From: AP-15 sp963812675
GTDB lineage: Bacteria; Pseudomonadota; Alphaproteobacteria; ATCC43930; CGMCC-115725
Assembly: GCA_963812675.1 (NCBI GenBank)
Contig: CAWEWR010000024.1
Coordinates: 476,104 to 540,103, forward strand
Direction of reading: 5' to 3'
Length of the DNA: 64,000 bases
The position numbers and the translations under genes were made by a program. Shown one piece after another: positions 8,362 to 16,947 of this stretch. Position 1 is the stretch's first letter. Each line of letters begins with the position of its first letter. Under the pieces are notes generated by a model that saw only the letters and a program-made list of their open reading frames with translations, did not search any database and was not told the DNA's origin.

Positions 8362-8634
8362 TCATCTCGCCTTCGCCTGCGCTTCGATACGGTACACGGT
8401 CTTGACGAGTTTCGCGCCGGAAGGCGGGGTGGGGTTCTCGAGTATGACAATCCGTATCCCGTCGCGCTCGCGCCAAAGGATTTCTGTGCCCTCCCTGACG
8501 TCCGGCTTCACAGGCGTAAGCAGGACTCGTTCGAATGTCTCCTGAGAGATTTTGTCCTCCTCCATGCGTCTCTGTGCATGCCGGCTGACGGCCACATGGC
8601 CGAGTTTCGGGACATTGCGGTAAAAATGGGTCAA
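8362..8634 (-). CDS. Small DUF4258-like protein
   Basis: 90-residue protein with V-S-R-H-A-Q-R-R-M-E-E-D-K-I-S near residue 15 and a following short beta region (I-L-W-R-E-R-D-G-I-R-I-V). This layout resembles the DUF4258 family, which is related to RelE-like small RNases. No partner antitoxin is adjacent; the neighbours are the convergent M20 hydrolase and the MetE-like gene 9 bases upstream on the same strand. Function unknown; the family assignment rests on motif resemblance. Confidence 0.6.
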   Translation of the reverse strand: MTHFYRNVPKLGHVAVSRHAQRRMEEDKISQETFERVLLTPVKPDVREGTEILWRERDGIRIVILENPTPPSGAKLVKTVYRIEAQAKAR

Positions 8635-8643
8635 TTGGCGCGG

Positions 8644-9702
8644 CTATTGTTCATACCCAGTTGCGCGGACATGCGCGGTTAGCAGCGACGAGAGCCGGGC
8701 CGGATCGCCGCGTGCCATGCCGCATTCGGTGGCAACCCCGTCGATGCGCGCATGGCGCCGTGCGGCGGCGAGCCGTGCTGCGTCGCCTTCGGGGTCGTTG
8801 TAATGGATAAGGCCGAGATAGAGCTCGGTCTCAGGACGGAGGAACAGATTGTCGAGGGGAGCGAAATAGGCATCGTCGGCGCGGCTCTTTGGCACCGGCA
8901 TGTGGAAAAACTGGATTGAACGCGCGACGCCGCGGCTGATCGCATTCGCCATTTCGACCATGACCGCCATGTCCTTGGGCTGCACGAGGTGCTCGTCGGC
9001 CGGGCTGCCGTAGCAAAGGTGGTAGCCGAGCTCGATCGCGGCGGGCACCGCGTCCCCGATCCTGGTCAAGACCTCGATCGTTTCTGTTCTAAAGTCGACC
9101 GGCCCCTCTTCGTAATAGCCTTCCCAAGCCAGCACTTCCTGGCACACATCCCATTGCACGGCTACCCGGTCGTTGGGGATCGCCGCAGCGATCTTGGCGA
9201 CCTCCCCGATCAAATGATGCGTAAGCGCAGGCAGCAGCAACGGCCGGTCTGACGGCACGATGTTGTTGTAGGTCGGCGCAATCGGCGTCGGCAGCGAGAT
9301 TTGGAATTTTACTGTCGCCGGAATGACACCGGCTTTTTGCAGCCGTTCGAAGAGCGACCAGGACGCGATCGCCATCTCGGCGTAACCGGTCGCAAATGTG
9401 TCGGGGTCGGGGTTGACGCCGGGTTTGATGCGCAAACGCGGGATTTCACGAAGGAGCCTGCCGTCCCATTGCGTGAACTTTAAGGGCGGCACGTCGTGGG
9501 CCGGCTCGATTGCCGGGTTTTGTGCGAGGACTTCCTGCAAGAAGCGAATCCAGGTCTTGCGGATGCCGGTTTCGCCATCCGGCAGCCGCCGCAGACACGG
9601 CCCGGCCAATTCGGCCAGCGTGCGGAACACGGTTTCGGCGTCCGGCAACGGAATGCTTCCGACAAAATGAATAATCGGGCGTTCAGTGCGACCTTCGGCC
9701 AC
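8644..9702 (-). CDS. MetE-like (cobalamin-independent methionine synthase fold) protein
   Basis: 352-residue soluble protein with a GTG start. The opening H-F-V-G-S-I-P-L-P and L-R-R-L-P-D-G-E-T-G, followed by A-V-Q-W-D-V-C-Q-E near residue 185 and G-Y-H-L-C-Y-G near residue 228, resembles the C-terminal barrel fold of MetE/UROD-like enzymes. It lacks the complete MetE length (over 700 residues), so it is not a standard methionine synthase. In related bacteria such proteins often occur in catabolic clusters. The reaction is not known. Confidence 0.6.
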   Translation of the reverse strand: MAEGRTERPIIHFVGSIPLPDAETVFRTLAELAGPCLRRLPDGETGIRKTWIRFLQEVLAQNPAIEPAHDVPPLKFTQWDGRLLREIPRLRIKPGVNPDPDTFATGYAEMAIASWSLFERLQKAGVIPATVKFQISLPTPIAPTYNNIVPSDRPLLLPALTHHLIGEVAKIAAAIPNDRVAVQWDVCQEVLAWEGYYEEGPVDFRTETIEVLTRIGDAVPAAIELGYHLCYGSPADEHLVQPKDMAVMVEMANAISRGVARSIQFFHMPVPKSRADDAYFAPLDNLFLRPETELYLGLIHYNDPEGDAARLAAARRHARIDGVATECGMARGDPARLSSLLTAHVRATGYEQ

Positions 9703-10061
9703 GGCGTCCTCCCGGCGGGTGCTGCTTCATTCGTTCATCCTAGCCCGATCGCCGCCGGGGGTGCTAGTGGTACGGATCAGACACTGGTACCGGTACACGC
9801 CATCGAGATTGCTTCGCTGCGCTCGCAATGACCTTGTAAGTGGTTGTCATTGCGAGGAGCAGAGAGCGACGAAGCAATCCCGACGTTATGGTCTGAACGG
9901 GAATCATCTGTCTGATTCGCAACACTAGCTCACCGCCCGGGTGAGCTCGCCGATCACTGGATGAATTCTATTCCCTCCAAAGAAGACGGCGGAGCCGGAA
10001 TGTTTGTGCCGGTCCGCCGTCATTCGATGGCCTGACGACTTCTGAGTGCATTAGCACTCGA
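9703..10061. other. Intergenic region with a palindromic repeat
   Basis: 359 bases between the MetE-like gene and the exported-protein remnant. No convincing gene is visible. A palindromic repeat lies at 9808-9878. The rest shows nothing recognisable. Confidence 0.6.
9808..9878. repeat. REP-like palindromic repeat
   Basis: Arms ATTGCTTCGCTGCGCTCGCA (9808 onward) and TGCGAGGAGCAGAGAGCGAC (9850 onward) are imperfect complements separated by a short spacer. Together they contain the GTCATTGCGAGG...GACGAAGCAATCC consensus found as an intergenic palindrome in many alphaproteobacterial genomes. It can fold into a long hairpin at the RNA level. Confidence 0.7.
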
Positions 10062-10811
10062 TCATTTGGCAGGGGTGATATCCGTCTTGGATGCCGGAAC
10101 GCAAAGGAGCTCGGGCTGGACGACGATCAATTTGGCATTACCGAACTGATCCTCGGTGGCCACCTCGCGGGGACGGAACTGACCCTGTTCCTTAATCTGA
10201 TAGCACACCAAATGGTCACGCTTGAGATCGACCCGGAAGTAGGCGGCGCCAGCCTAAAACGGGCTAGCCAGCGCCTTGATCGTGATACTGTGCGCACCAG
10301 GTCCGAGATCGAAAACTCCATGACTGACCGTCGGATCTGCTAGGCATGGAACGGGATCGTTCCCGCAGCTTGCCGAGTTGGTCGGTACTGCCGATGTGCT
10401 ACCAATCGGGTTTCCCAGATCCAGAACCTGGAAAGCGTCCCCCTTTTGGAAGGCGTCCGTTACGGTCAGCGTTGCCCCGTCGCTGGGAGCCACGAACGTC
10501 CACGGTGGTGCTCCGACAAAATGGGAGTTGCCGGCGCTGCTTGGAACGCAACCCGACCCACTGGGGTCCGCCGGTGCGCACCCTTTGGCAAAGCTGCCAG
10601 CACCAGCGAAGCTAAACTCGTTCCACGGACCGCCGGGGGTAATGGGTCCAGCCGGGGCTACCGCCGCGGTGCTTGGAACTTGACTGCGTTCGGTCGTCCC
10701 GTTTTCTTGGGCGAAACTCGGCGTAGAAATTACGACCGCCGCCAAAACGACTGCGACGCTCGAGGTCACCGCCACCTTGTCGCGAAGTGTCGGAACAACC
10801 GGCTTGATCAT
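10062..10811 (-). pseudogene. Exported protein interrupted by an in-frame TAG
   Basis: A signal peptide starts at 10811 (M-I-K-P-V-V-P...V-V-L-A-A-V-V-I-S...S-F-A-Q). A secreted domain follows with paired Cys and ends ...I-T-I-K-A-L-A-S-P-F before a TAG at 10254-10256, codon 186. The same frame continues after the stop as A-G-A-A-Y-F-R-V-D, then L-K-R-D-H-L-V-C-Y-Q-I-K, then P-E-L-L-C-V-P-A-S-K and a TGA at 10062-10064, 249 residues in total without the stop. The post-stop part looks like a real secreted domain with paired Cys. The stop is therefore a nonsense mutation or a base-call error. Function unknown. Confidence 0.65.
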
Positions 10812-11313
10812 CTCCAACCGGCGTCGCACTGGTGGCGCCGGATGTAAAGATGCGCTGGCAGTTGCTGTATCCGGATACTGCAGTGCGGGGAAGCCAGCGT
10901 GGCACAAATGATGTGCGCATTGCGACCATACCTCCAGAAACACCTCATTTCGAGGTGCATCGATGGTACTTCTCCTTCAGTGGAATAGCGTGTGAACCAG
11001 CTCACACTTTGGGATTGCGCTTCCAATCCGGTCTGGACGGTGGACTGGAGCGCGGCTACTCCATGACTGGCGTCGAGGATGATCAGGTGGTCGCAGTGCG
11101 GGCGACGCCGCTAAACGGATCGGGCGAGGGACCGCTTCCGCAAAGTCGCGCTGAGCTTACAGTTTCAACGGCCTGAAATTAGCCGTAATGGGGTGGTAAT
11201 TTGAAGGATGTGGAGTGCCTGCGGGTATCGCGGCTTTGTCGCAGCGCACTTCAACCTTTGGGAGAAACCTCGCTGTACATTCGCTGCAGATGCAGCGACG
11301 TATAATGAATGGC
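10812..11313. other. Intergenic region, no gene recognised
   Basis: 502 bases between the exported protein and trmB. An 8-bp inverted repeat TCGCTGCA/TGCAGCGA at 11281-11298, just past the trmB stop, could form a small hairpin but has no T-tract. Nothing else is supported. Confidence 0.5.
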
Positions 11314-12078
11314 TCAATTTTTGATTGTGGCCCGGGGACGGCGTTTCATCCGGAGAAAGGCGGGCGAGCGGCCGGCGGCCCGGGCCTTCGCCTCGTAACG
11401 GGTCGGCGGCCAATCGGGCGGGCGCTCGCGCCAGTCGCCTGGGCGGCGGGCCAGCCATTCGAAGGCGGGGTGAGCGGTAACGCGTTCGAGAATCCAAGAG
11501 AGATAGTCGGCGTCATCGGTCGCCAGATGCAATTCGGCATCGTCGGACATGATCTCGGCCAGGCCGTCGAGGGTTGCGCGCGACACGATCCGGCGTTTGT
11601 GCTGCCGGCGCTTTGGCCAGGGATCCGGGAACAGGATGAACGCGCGGCCGACCGAGGCCGGCGGCATCGCTGCCATGACCAATCGCGCGTCATCGGCAAA
11701 GATCCGAATATTGTCGAGCCGGCGCCGCTCGATCTGGGCGAGCAGCTTGACTATCCCGTTCTCGAATACTTCGCAGCCGATAAACCCAATTTGCGGATGC
11801 TGCCCGGCCAGTTGCGCGAGATGCTCGCCACCGCCGAAACCGATTTCGAGCCAAATCGAGGACCGCGCAGTCCCGAACAGGGCAGCGATGTCGAGGCGGC
11901 CCGATGCCGGAAGATTTATCGCCAGCCGCGGCAGCAATTCGGTGACGAGGACCTTTTGTCCGGGACGCAGGGGCCGCCCGCGGCGCCGGCCGAAGACCTG
12001 AAGACGCCGCGCCGGCTCGCAGCCCGGTATGCTCAGAAGGCGCGCCGCAATTCGTCCACCAGATCCAACCTCTCCCAC
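11314..12078 (-). CDS. trmB: tRNA (guanine-N7-)-methyltransferase
   Basis: Transfers a methyl group from S-adenosylmethionine to N7 of G46 in tRNA. Up to 254 residues. The SAM-binding loop is W-L-E-I-G-F-G-G-G-E-H near residue 75, and the family signature F-P-D-P-W-P-K-R-R-Q-H-K-R-R lies near residue 150. The ATG at 12078 overlaps metK by 46 bases; a shorter start just after the metK stop would leave the conserved R-R-L-Q-V-F-G-R-R-R-G intact, so the start is uncertain. It is the last gene of the lnt-xre-metK-trmB series, an order common in alphaproteobacteria. Confidence 0.92.
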   Translation of the reverse strand: MGEVGSGGRIAARLLSIPGCEPARRLQVFGRRRGRPLRPGQKVLVTELLPRLAINLPASGRLDIAALFGTARSSIWLEIGFGGGEHLAQLAGQHPQIGFIGCEVFENGIVKLLAQIERRRLDNIRIFADDARLVMAAMPPASVGRAFILFPDPWPKRRQHKRRIVSRATLDGLAEIMSDDAELHLATDDADYLSWILERVTAHPAFEWLARRPGDWRERPPDWPPTRYEAKARAAGRSPAFLRMKRRPRATIKN

Positions 12079-13193
12079 GAAAACCCGCCATCGGGGTCGG
12101 GCCGGCGGCCGAAATGGCCGTAGGCGGCGGTGCGCCGGTAAATCGGCTTGTTGAGGTCGAGATGCGTGCGAATGCCGCGCGGCGAGAGATCCACCAGCTC
12201 CTGCAGGACCGCGACGAGCCGTTGCTCGTCCGCGGTTCCGATCGTATCGACATAAAACGACAGTGGTTTGGCGACGCCGATCGCATAGGCGATCTGGATC
12301 GTGCAGCGCTCGGCGAGCCCGGCGGCGACGACGTTCTTGGCGAGATAGCGAGCCGCGTAAGCCGCCGAGCGATCGACCTTGGTCGGGTCCTTGCCCGAGA
12401 ATGCGCCGCCACCATGCGGCGCGGCGCCGCCATAGGTGTCGACGATAATCTTACGGCCGGTGACCCCGGCATCGCCATCGGGGCCGCCGATCACAAAGCG
12501 GCCGGTCGGGTTGACGAGGAAATTCTCTTCCTCGCACATCCAACCTCCGGGCAGTGTTGCAACGACGTAGGGGCGGACGATCTCACGCACTTCGTCCGTG
12601 TCGATCCGGTCGGAATGTTAAATCGACACGACGACCTTCGCCGCCCGCACGGGCTTGCCGTCGACATATTGCAGCGTCACCTGGCTCTTCGCGTCGGGCC
12701 CCAACAGCGGCGTCTTCCCCGCGTGCCGTGCCTCGGACAGGGAGCGCAGGATGGCATGCGCGTAAAAGATCGGCGCCGGCATGAATTCCGGCGTCTCGCG
12801 GCAGGCGTAGCCGAACATCATGCCTTGATCGCCGGCGCCCTCGTCTTTATTGCCCGACGCGTCGACGCCCTGCGCGATATCTGACGACTGGCCGTGGATC
12901 AGGCATTTGATCGCCGCCGACCGCCAATGAAAGTTCTCCTGCTCGTAGCCGATCTCGCGTATCGCCTCGCGTGCCACCTCGATCAGCTTCTCGCCGGTAA
13001 TCGCCGCCGGACCGCGGACTTCTCCGGCGAGCACCACGCGATTGGTCGTGACCAGCGCCTCGACCCCGCAGCGAGCTTCCGGTTCGGCCGCCAAATAAGT
13101 GTCGACGATCGCGTCGGAAATGCGGTCGCAAATTTTGTCCGGATGCCCCTCCGACACAGATTCGCTCGTAAATACGTAATCGCGGTTGGCCAA
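12033..13193 (-). pseudogene. metK: S-adenosylmethionine synthetase with an internal ochre stop
   Basis: Makes S-adenosylmethionine from ATP and methionine and is normally essential. The frame starts at a TTG (13193), preceded by GGAAAGG, and opens E-S-V-S-E-G-H-P-D-K; G-A-G-D-Q-G-M-M-F-G-Y-A follows near residue 120. At codon 192 (12618-12620) a TAA stands in V-V-S-I-stop-H-S-D-R-I-D where the family has Gln. The same frame then continues to G-G-G-A-F-S-G-K-D-P-T-K-V-D-R-S and a normal stop at codon 387. There is no frameshift; one C-to-T change (CAA to TAA) explains it. Either the base is wrong, another copy exists elsewhere, or the codon is suppressed. Confidence 0.85.
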
Positions 13194-13284
13194 AGGACTG
13201 CCTTTCCCGAAAGCGTCAAAAATGGAGGGTAGCACTTCGGCGTTGATGCAATCTTGCTTGTTGGGCGTCAAGCCCGATTTTCGG

Positions 13285-13303
13285 CTCGGCCCGCCGGGCC
13301 GAG
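13285..13303 (-). terminator. Possible terminator hairpin after the xre gene
   Basis: A perfect 8-bp inverted repeat CTCGGCCC-GCC-GGGCCGAG just downstream of the minus-strand regulator gene. No clean T-tract follows, so termination is only a possibility; it could also shape the metK leader. Confidence 0.35.
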
Positions 13304-13311
13304 CAGAAGCG

Positions 13312-13773
13312 TTAATTTCCCGAAATTCGTTCGGCGCCGCCGGCCAGAGCCCTAGCGAGATCAAACAGGCGGCGGCGCAGAGCCGCATCGTCGATCCGAT
13401 AGTAGGCGCTGACCAGCTCGACGGTTTCACGCCGGCGCAGCGGATCGGAATCGAACGCTTCGGCCGCGGGCTCAGCAAACCCCGCCGGGATCGCCGGCGC
13501 TCGCACCGGGTCCATATCGTCGAAGAAGAAGGAGACCGGAACGTCCAGCACGCGGCTGAGGTCATGCAACCGGCTGGCGCCGATCCGATTGGCCCCTCGC
13601 TCGTATTTCTGGACCTGCTGAAAGGTCAATCCGATTGCCTCTCCCAGCTTTTCTTGGCTGAGCCCGAGCATGTTTCGGCGGAGCCGCACGCGGGAGCCGA
13701 CATGGATATCGATCGGGTTCGGCTTGTCGCCTTTTCGGCGACCCGGGCGCCGGGCTTGTTGTTGCATCGCCAT
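13312..13773 (-). CDS. XRE-family helix-turn-helix regulator
   Basis: 153-residue DNA-binding protein. The helix-turn-helix spans about residues 28-80 (L-S-Q-E-K-L-G-E-A-I-G-L-T-F-Q-Q-V-Q-K-Y-E), followed by the alphaproteobacterial tail with V-P-V-S-F-F-F-D-D. It sits between lnt and metK, as in many relatives. A paralogue with the same T-F-Q-Q-V-Q-K-Y-E core is encoded at 42291-42743. Its targets are unknown; relatives include PraR-type quorum and symbiosis regulators. Confidence 0.85.
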   Translation of the reverse strand: MAMQQQARRPGRRKGDKPNPIDIHVGSRVRLRRNMLGLSQEKLGEAIGLTFQQVQKYERGANRIGASRLHDLSRVLDVPVSFFFDDMDPVRAPAIPAGFAEPAAEAFDSDPLRRRETVELVSAYYRIDDAALRRRLFDLARALAGGAERISGN

Positions 13774-13881
13774 TGGTGGGACACCAGCGCAAAGCAGCGG
13801 GAGTAATTTGATAAGGCACGCGATCGCTGGCGGTCAACAAGGGTGTTAACCGGAGACTAAGAGTTGCGCTTCCGGGAAACG

Positions 13882-15501
13882 TCACCGCAGCCGATATGCA
13901 ACCGGAAGAAGGCCGAGGCACAGCAGCGCGAGCAATATCCAATCGCCGCCGCGGGCATAGAGCGTCGGCGCCGATGTGGCCGCGGGCAGCGGGAGATCGG
14001 CATAACCGACGGTATCCAAGTCGATCCGCGCGACGACCCGCCCCACTTCGTCGATGATCCCGCTGATGCCGTTGTTCGCGACCCTTACCAGCGGCAGTCC
14101 CTCTTCCACCGCGCGGGTCCGCGCGATCGCAAAATGCTGATAGGGACCGGAGGTGCGCCCGTACCACGCGTCGTTCGTAACGTTCAGCATCCAAGCCGGG
14201 CGGTCGTGTTCGTCGACGATTGCGCCCGGAAATACGACCTCGTAGCAGATCAGCGGGGCGAAGGGGGGGAGCCCCGGCAATTCGACCGTTTTTGCTCCAC
14301 GGCCAGCGGTGTAGTCGAGGCTTCCGGGCGTAATCTTTTGCAGAGGTAATATGTCGCGGAACGGCACGTACTCACCAAACGGAACCAGATGTGCTTTGTC
14401 GTAGCGAGCGACGATCTCACCGCTCCCGTCCACCGCCTCGATGCTGTTCCAAACCTGCGCGACCGGGCTCGGCGGAGGGTTTGTCCGCACGGCGCCGGTA
14501 ATGACGTAGCCGCGACCGGAGGCGACGGCGGCGATCTCGCGGCGATGGTAGGCGTCGCGGCCGAGCAGAAACGGGGTAGCCGCCTCCGGCCACACCACCG
14601 CAGCAAGTTTCCGCGTCCCCGGGGCGCTGCTGAGATCGAGAAGGAGGCGGAAATTGCGTTGCGCTGCGGCCGGCTCCCACTTCATCGTCTGCGGGATCGA
14701 CGGCTGGACGATGCGCAGAAAATATCCGGTCTCAACAGTCGGTGTGGTCGCCAGCCGGAGCGCGCCCAGCAGGCTCGGTACAACAATCAAGAGGGCAGCG
14801 GCAATCGCCGGGGCGAGGCGCCGGCCAGGAGAAAGCGGGTTCAGCGAAGTTGCTCCGAGGAGGGCGGGCAGCGAGGCGGCGAGCACCGTCAAGAAGCTCA
14901 ACCCGTAAATGCCGATCGCGGCGGCGCTCTGCAGCAGCAGAATCGCCCCGGGAAATCCGCCCGACCAGGCATAGCCGATCAGATTCCAGGGAAGTCCAGT
15001 GAAGGCGTGCCCGCGCACCCATTCGGCTATGGTCCACGCAACGGCAAAGGCGAATATGCGAGCCGTGCCCGGCAAACGCAGATGCCTGACGGCAAGATTG
15101 GTGGCCAGCAATGCCGATCCGATGTAGAGCGCGAACGCTGCCGGGAGCCCGGCAGCGGCGACCGGCACCAGCCACCAGAAACTGGCAATATCGACAAACA
15201 GCGCGGCAGCGATCCAATAAAGGCCGCTGATGAGGAAACCGAGACCAAAGGCGTACCCCAAGCGAAAGGACGCCCACGGCCCGGTGCTTCCGTCATCGAG
15301 CCACAGGAGACCGGTAAACGCGACCAGCAGCAGCGGCGTCAGATCGACCGGCGGCAACGTCGCAGTGGCGCAGACGCCGAGCAGGAAGGCGAGCCCGTAA
15401 CGGCGCCAGCCGGATATGACGGCGAGTCGATGGGCCAGGCGGCAGAGCGGGGTCTCGACCCGCGAGCCGGGCCGAATCCGCAACACCGATGCTTCAGGCA
15501 C
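13882..15501 (-). CDS. lnt: Apolipoprotein N-acyltransferase
   Basis: Inner-membrane enzyme that adds the third acyl chain to the N-terminal Cys of lipoproteins. 539 residues. Several membrane segments in the N-terminal half are followed by a carbon-nitrogen hydrolase domain. The catalytic triad is visible as Glu in V-V-W-P-E-A-A-T-P, Lys in Y-D-K-A-H-L-V-P-F-G-E-Y, and Cys in L-I-C-Y-E-V-V-F-P-G. Its first 8 bases overlap the end of corC, indicating co-transcription. Confidence 0.95.
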   Translation of the reverse strand: MPEASVLRIRPGSRVETPLCRLAHRLAVISGWRRYGLAFLLGVCATATLPPVDLTPLLLVAFTGLLWLDDGSTGPWASFRLGYAFGLGFLISGLYWIAAALFVDIASFWWLVPVAAAGLPAAFALYIGSALLATNLAVRHLRLPGTARIFAFAVAWTIAEWVRGHAFTGLPWNLIGYAWSGGFPGAILLLQSAAAIGIYGLSFLTVLAASLPALLGATSLNPLSPGRRLAPAIAAALLIVVPSLLGALRLATTPTVETGYFLRIVQPSIPQTMKWEPAAAQRNFRLLLDLSSAPGTRKLAAVVWPEAATPFLLGRDAYHRREIAAVASGRGYVITGAVRTNPPPSPVAQVWNSIEAVDGSGEIVARYDKAHLVPFGEYVPFRDILPLQKITPGSLDYTAGRGAKTVELPGLPPFAPLICYEVVFPGAIVDEHDRPAWMLNVTNDAWYGRTSGPYQHFAIARTRAVEEGLPLVRVANNGISGIIDEVGRVVARIDLDTVGYADLPLPAATSAPTLYARGGDWILLALLCLGLLPVAYRLR

Positions 15502-16411
15502 CAGCTGCGTCGCTCGTTGCTGTCCGCGCCGGCGGTCGGCGCACTCGCAGGCGTTTGATCCTCCGCGGATCGGCGTCGAGCACTTCGAATTCGATGCCCA
15601 AGGGGTGAGCTATGACTTCGCCGCGCTTCGGCACACGCCCGGCAAGGCTCGAGACCAGCCCACCCAGGGTGTCCACCTCCTCCTGGTCTCCGTTCGGTCG
15701 CAGCCGCGCGCCTTCATGCTCCTCGAGCACCTCTATCGGGGTGCGGGCATCGGCGATCAAACTCCCGTCGCTGCGCTCGACGAGGCTCGGGCCGCCGGCA
15801 ACGTCGTGCTCGTCCTCGATCTCACCGACAATTTCCTCGATCAAGTCTTCGATCGTGACCAGGCCGTCGATCCCGCCGAATTCGTCGACCACCATCGCAA
15901 TATGGGTTCGTGCCTGGCGCATCTGGACAAGGAGGTCGAGGATCGGCGCCGAGGGCGCGACGAACAGTACTTTGCGCAGCAGCGGCGCCAACTTCGTCTC
16001 GCGGTGCTCGGCGACCGGGCCGAGTACATCTTTCACGTGCACGAAGCCAATCACGTCGTCGAGCGTCTCGCGATATACCGGAACGCGCGAATGGCCCTGC
16101 TCGACCATGCATTTTACGACCTCGGCAAACGGCGCTTCGGCATCGAGCGCCACGATGTCGACGCGCGGCACCATGACGTCCGCGGCCGTCTGATCATGGA
16201 CCTTGAGGACATTGCCGATCAGCAGCCGTTCGTGACCGCTCAAGGGATGGGCGTCGTCCGCAGCCGGTTCCTCGATCATCTCGTCGATGGTTTCGCGCAG
16301 GCTCTCGCCGTTCCGCGGGCGGCGGATCAGACGCAGAAAGTTGCGCAGACGGGAAAAGGACCGATCGTGCCCGGATTGGGCGCTACTACCTGGGGGCTCC
16401 GAGGCGCTCAT
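15494..16411 (-). CDS. corC: CBS-pair hemolysin-family protein (CorC type)
   Basis: 305-residue cytosolic protein with two CBS domains (about residues 65-190), starting with the hallmark A-D-V-M-V-P-R-V-D-I, followed by a transporter-associated CorC/HlyC domain at the C-terminus. It lacks the membrane DUF21 region, so it is the short form linked to magnesium/cobalt efflux. The start at 16411 overlaps the ybeY stop by 4 bases (ATGA), and its own end overlaps lnt, placing it within the ybeY-corC-lnt operon. The exact role of the short form is not settled. Confidence 0.9.
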   Translation of the reverse strand: MSASEPPGSSAQSGHDRSFSRLRNFLRLIRRPRNGESLRETIDEMIEEPAADDAHPLSGHERLLIGNVLKVHDQTAADVMVPRVDIVALDAEAPFAEVVKCMVEQGHSRVPVYRETLDDVIGFVHVKDVLGPVAEHRETKLAPLLRKVLFVAPSAPILDLLVQMRQARTHIAMVVDEFGGIDGLVTIEDLIEEIVGEIEDEHDVAGGPSLVERSDGSLIADARTPIEVLEEHEGARLRPNGDQEEVDTLGGLVSSLAGRVPKRGEVIAHPLGIEFEVLDADPRRIKRLRVRRPPARTATSDAAGA

Positions 16412-16947
16412 GGCTGAAACTCCGCGGGTTCGATTGACGACATCGGGTCGCAATAGGGATCCGGAACCCCCAGCTCGGCCAAAATCGACCTCTCGAGCAA
16501 CTCCATAGCCGCGGCCGCGGCCTGCGTCAGGTGATCGTAGCCGAGGAGGTGAAGCACGCCATGCACGGTAAGGTGGACGAGATGGTCGGCGAACGGCTTG
16601 TTTTGCTCGGCCGCTTCCAGCGCCACGGTTTCCATCGCTAGCACAACGTCGCCGAGCAGCACTGGCGCGCCCGGAGGGAGTCGGGTTCCTGGTTTCCAGA
16701 CCGGAAAGGCCAGCACATTGGTCGGCGCATCCAGCCCGCGATGGTCGCGGTTGAGCCGCTGTTGGCCGGCAGCGTCGGCGAGGGTGACGCCGAGTTCGAC
16801 AGTACCCTGCCACATCAGGCCCAAATCCGTCGTGCCGCGCGCCAGAGCAAGTTCGGCGGCGCCCCGCGCGAGACTTTCGGCGAAGGGACATAGCCGGGTC
16901 CAGCCGGCGCAGGCAAATGTGACGTCGATCGTGCAGACCAGGTCCAT
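16408..16947 (-). CDS. ybeY: Endoribonuclease YbeY, rRNA maturation factor
   Basis: 179-residue metal-dependent RNase that processes the 16S rRNA 3' end and takes part in ribosome quality control. The zinc motif H-G-V-L-H-L-L-G-Y-D-H lies near residue 125, and D-A-P-T-N-V-L-A-F-P near residue 70 is typical. The ATG at 16947 shares one base with the phoH stop (TGATG); a GTG one codon earlier is also possible. Translationally coupled to phoH and corC. Confidence 0.95.
   Translation of the reverse strand: MDLVCTIDVTFACAGWTRLCPFAESLARGAAELALARGTTDLGLMWQGTVELGVTLADAAGQQRLNRDHRGLDAPTNVLAFPVWKPGTRLPPGAPVLLGDVVLAMETVALEAAEQNKPFADHLVHLTVHGVLHLLGYDHLTQAAAAAMELLERSILAELGVPDPYCDPMSSIEPAEFQP

Noticed and set aside
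7086..8450. Upstream extension of the alpha/beta hydrolase frame through the M20 gene
   Set aside because: The extension is antisense to a clear enzyme; similarity and the ribosome site place the start at 7085.
10254..12620. Stop-codon reassignment (TAA/TAG as Gln) to explain the two in-frame stops
   Set aside because: Other genes here end at TAA, TAG and TGA at the expected positions (for example the transporter ends in TAG at 1235-1237), so the standard code is in use.
13193..13320. SAM-responsive riboswitch in the metK leader
   Set aside because: The leader contains a GC hairpin, but I could not match it to a known SAM riboswitch core; a covariance search would be needed.
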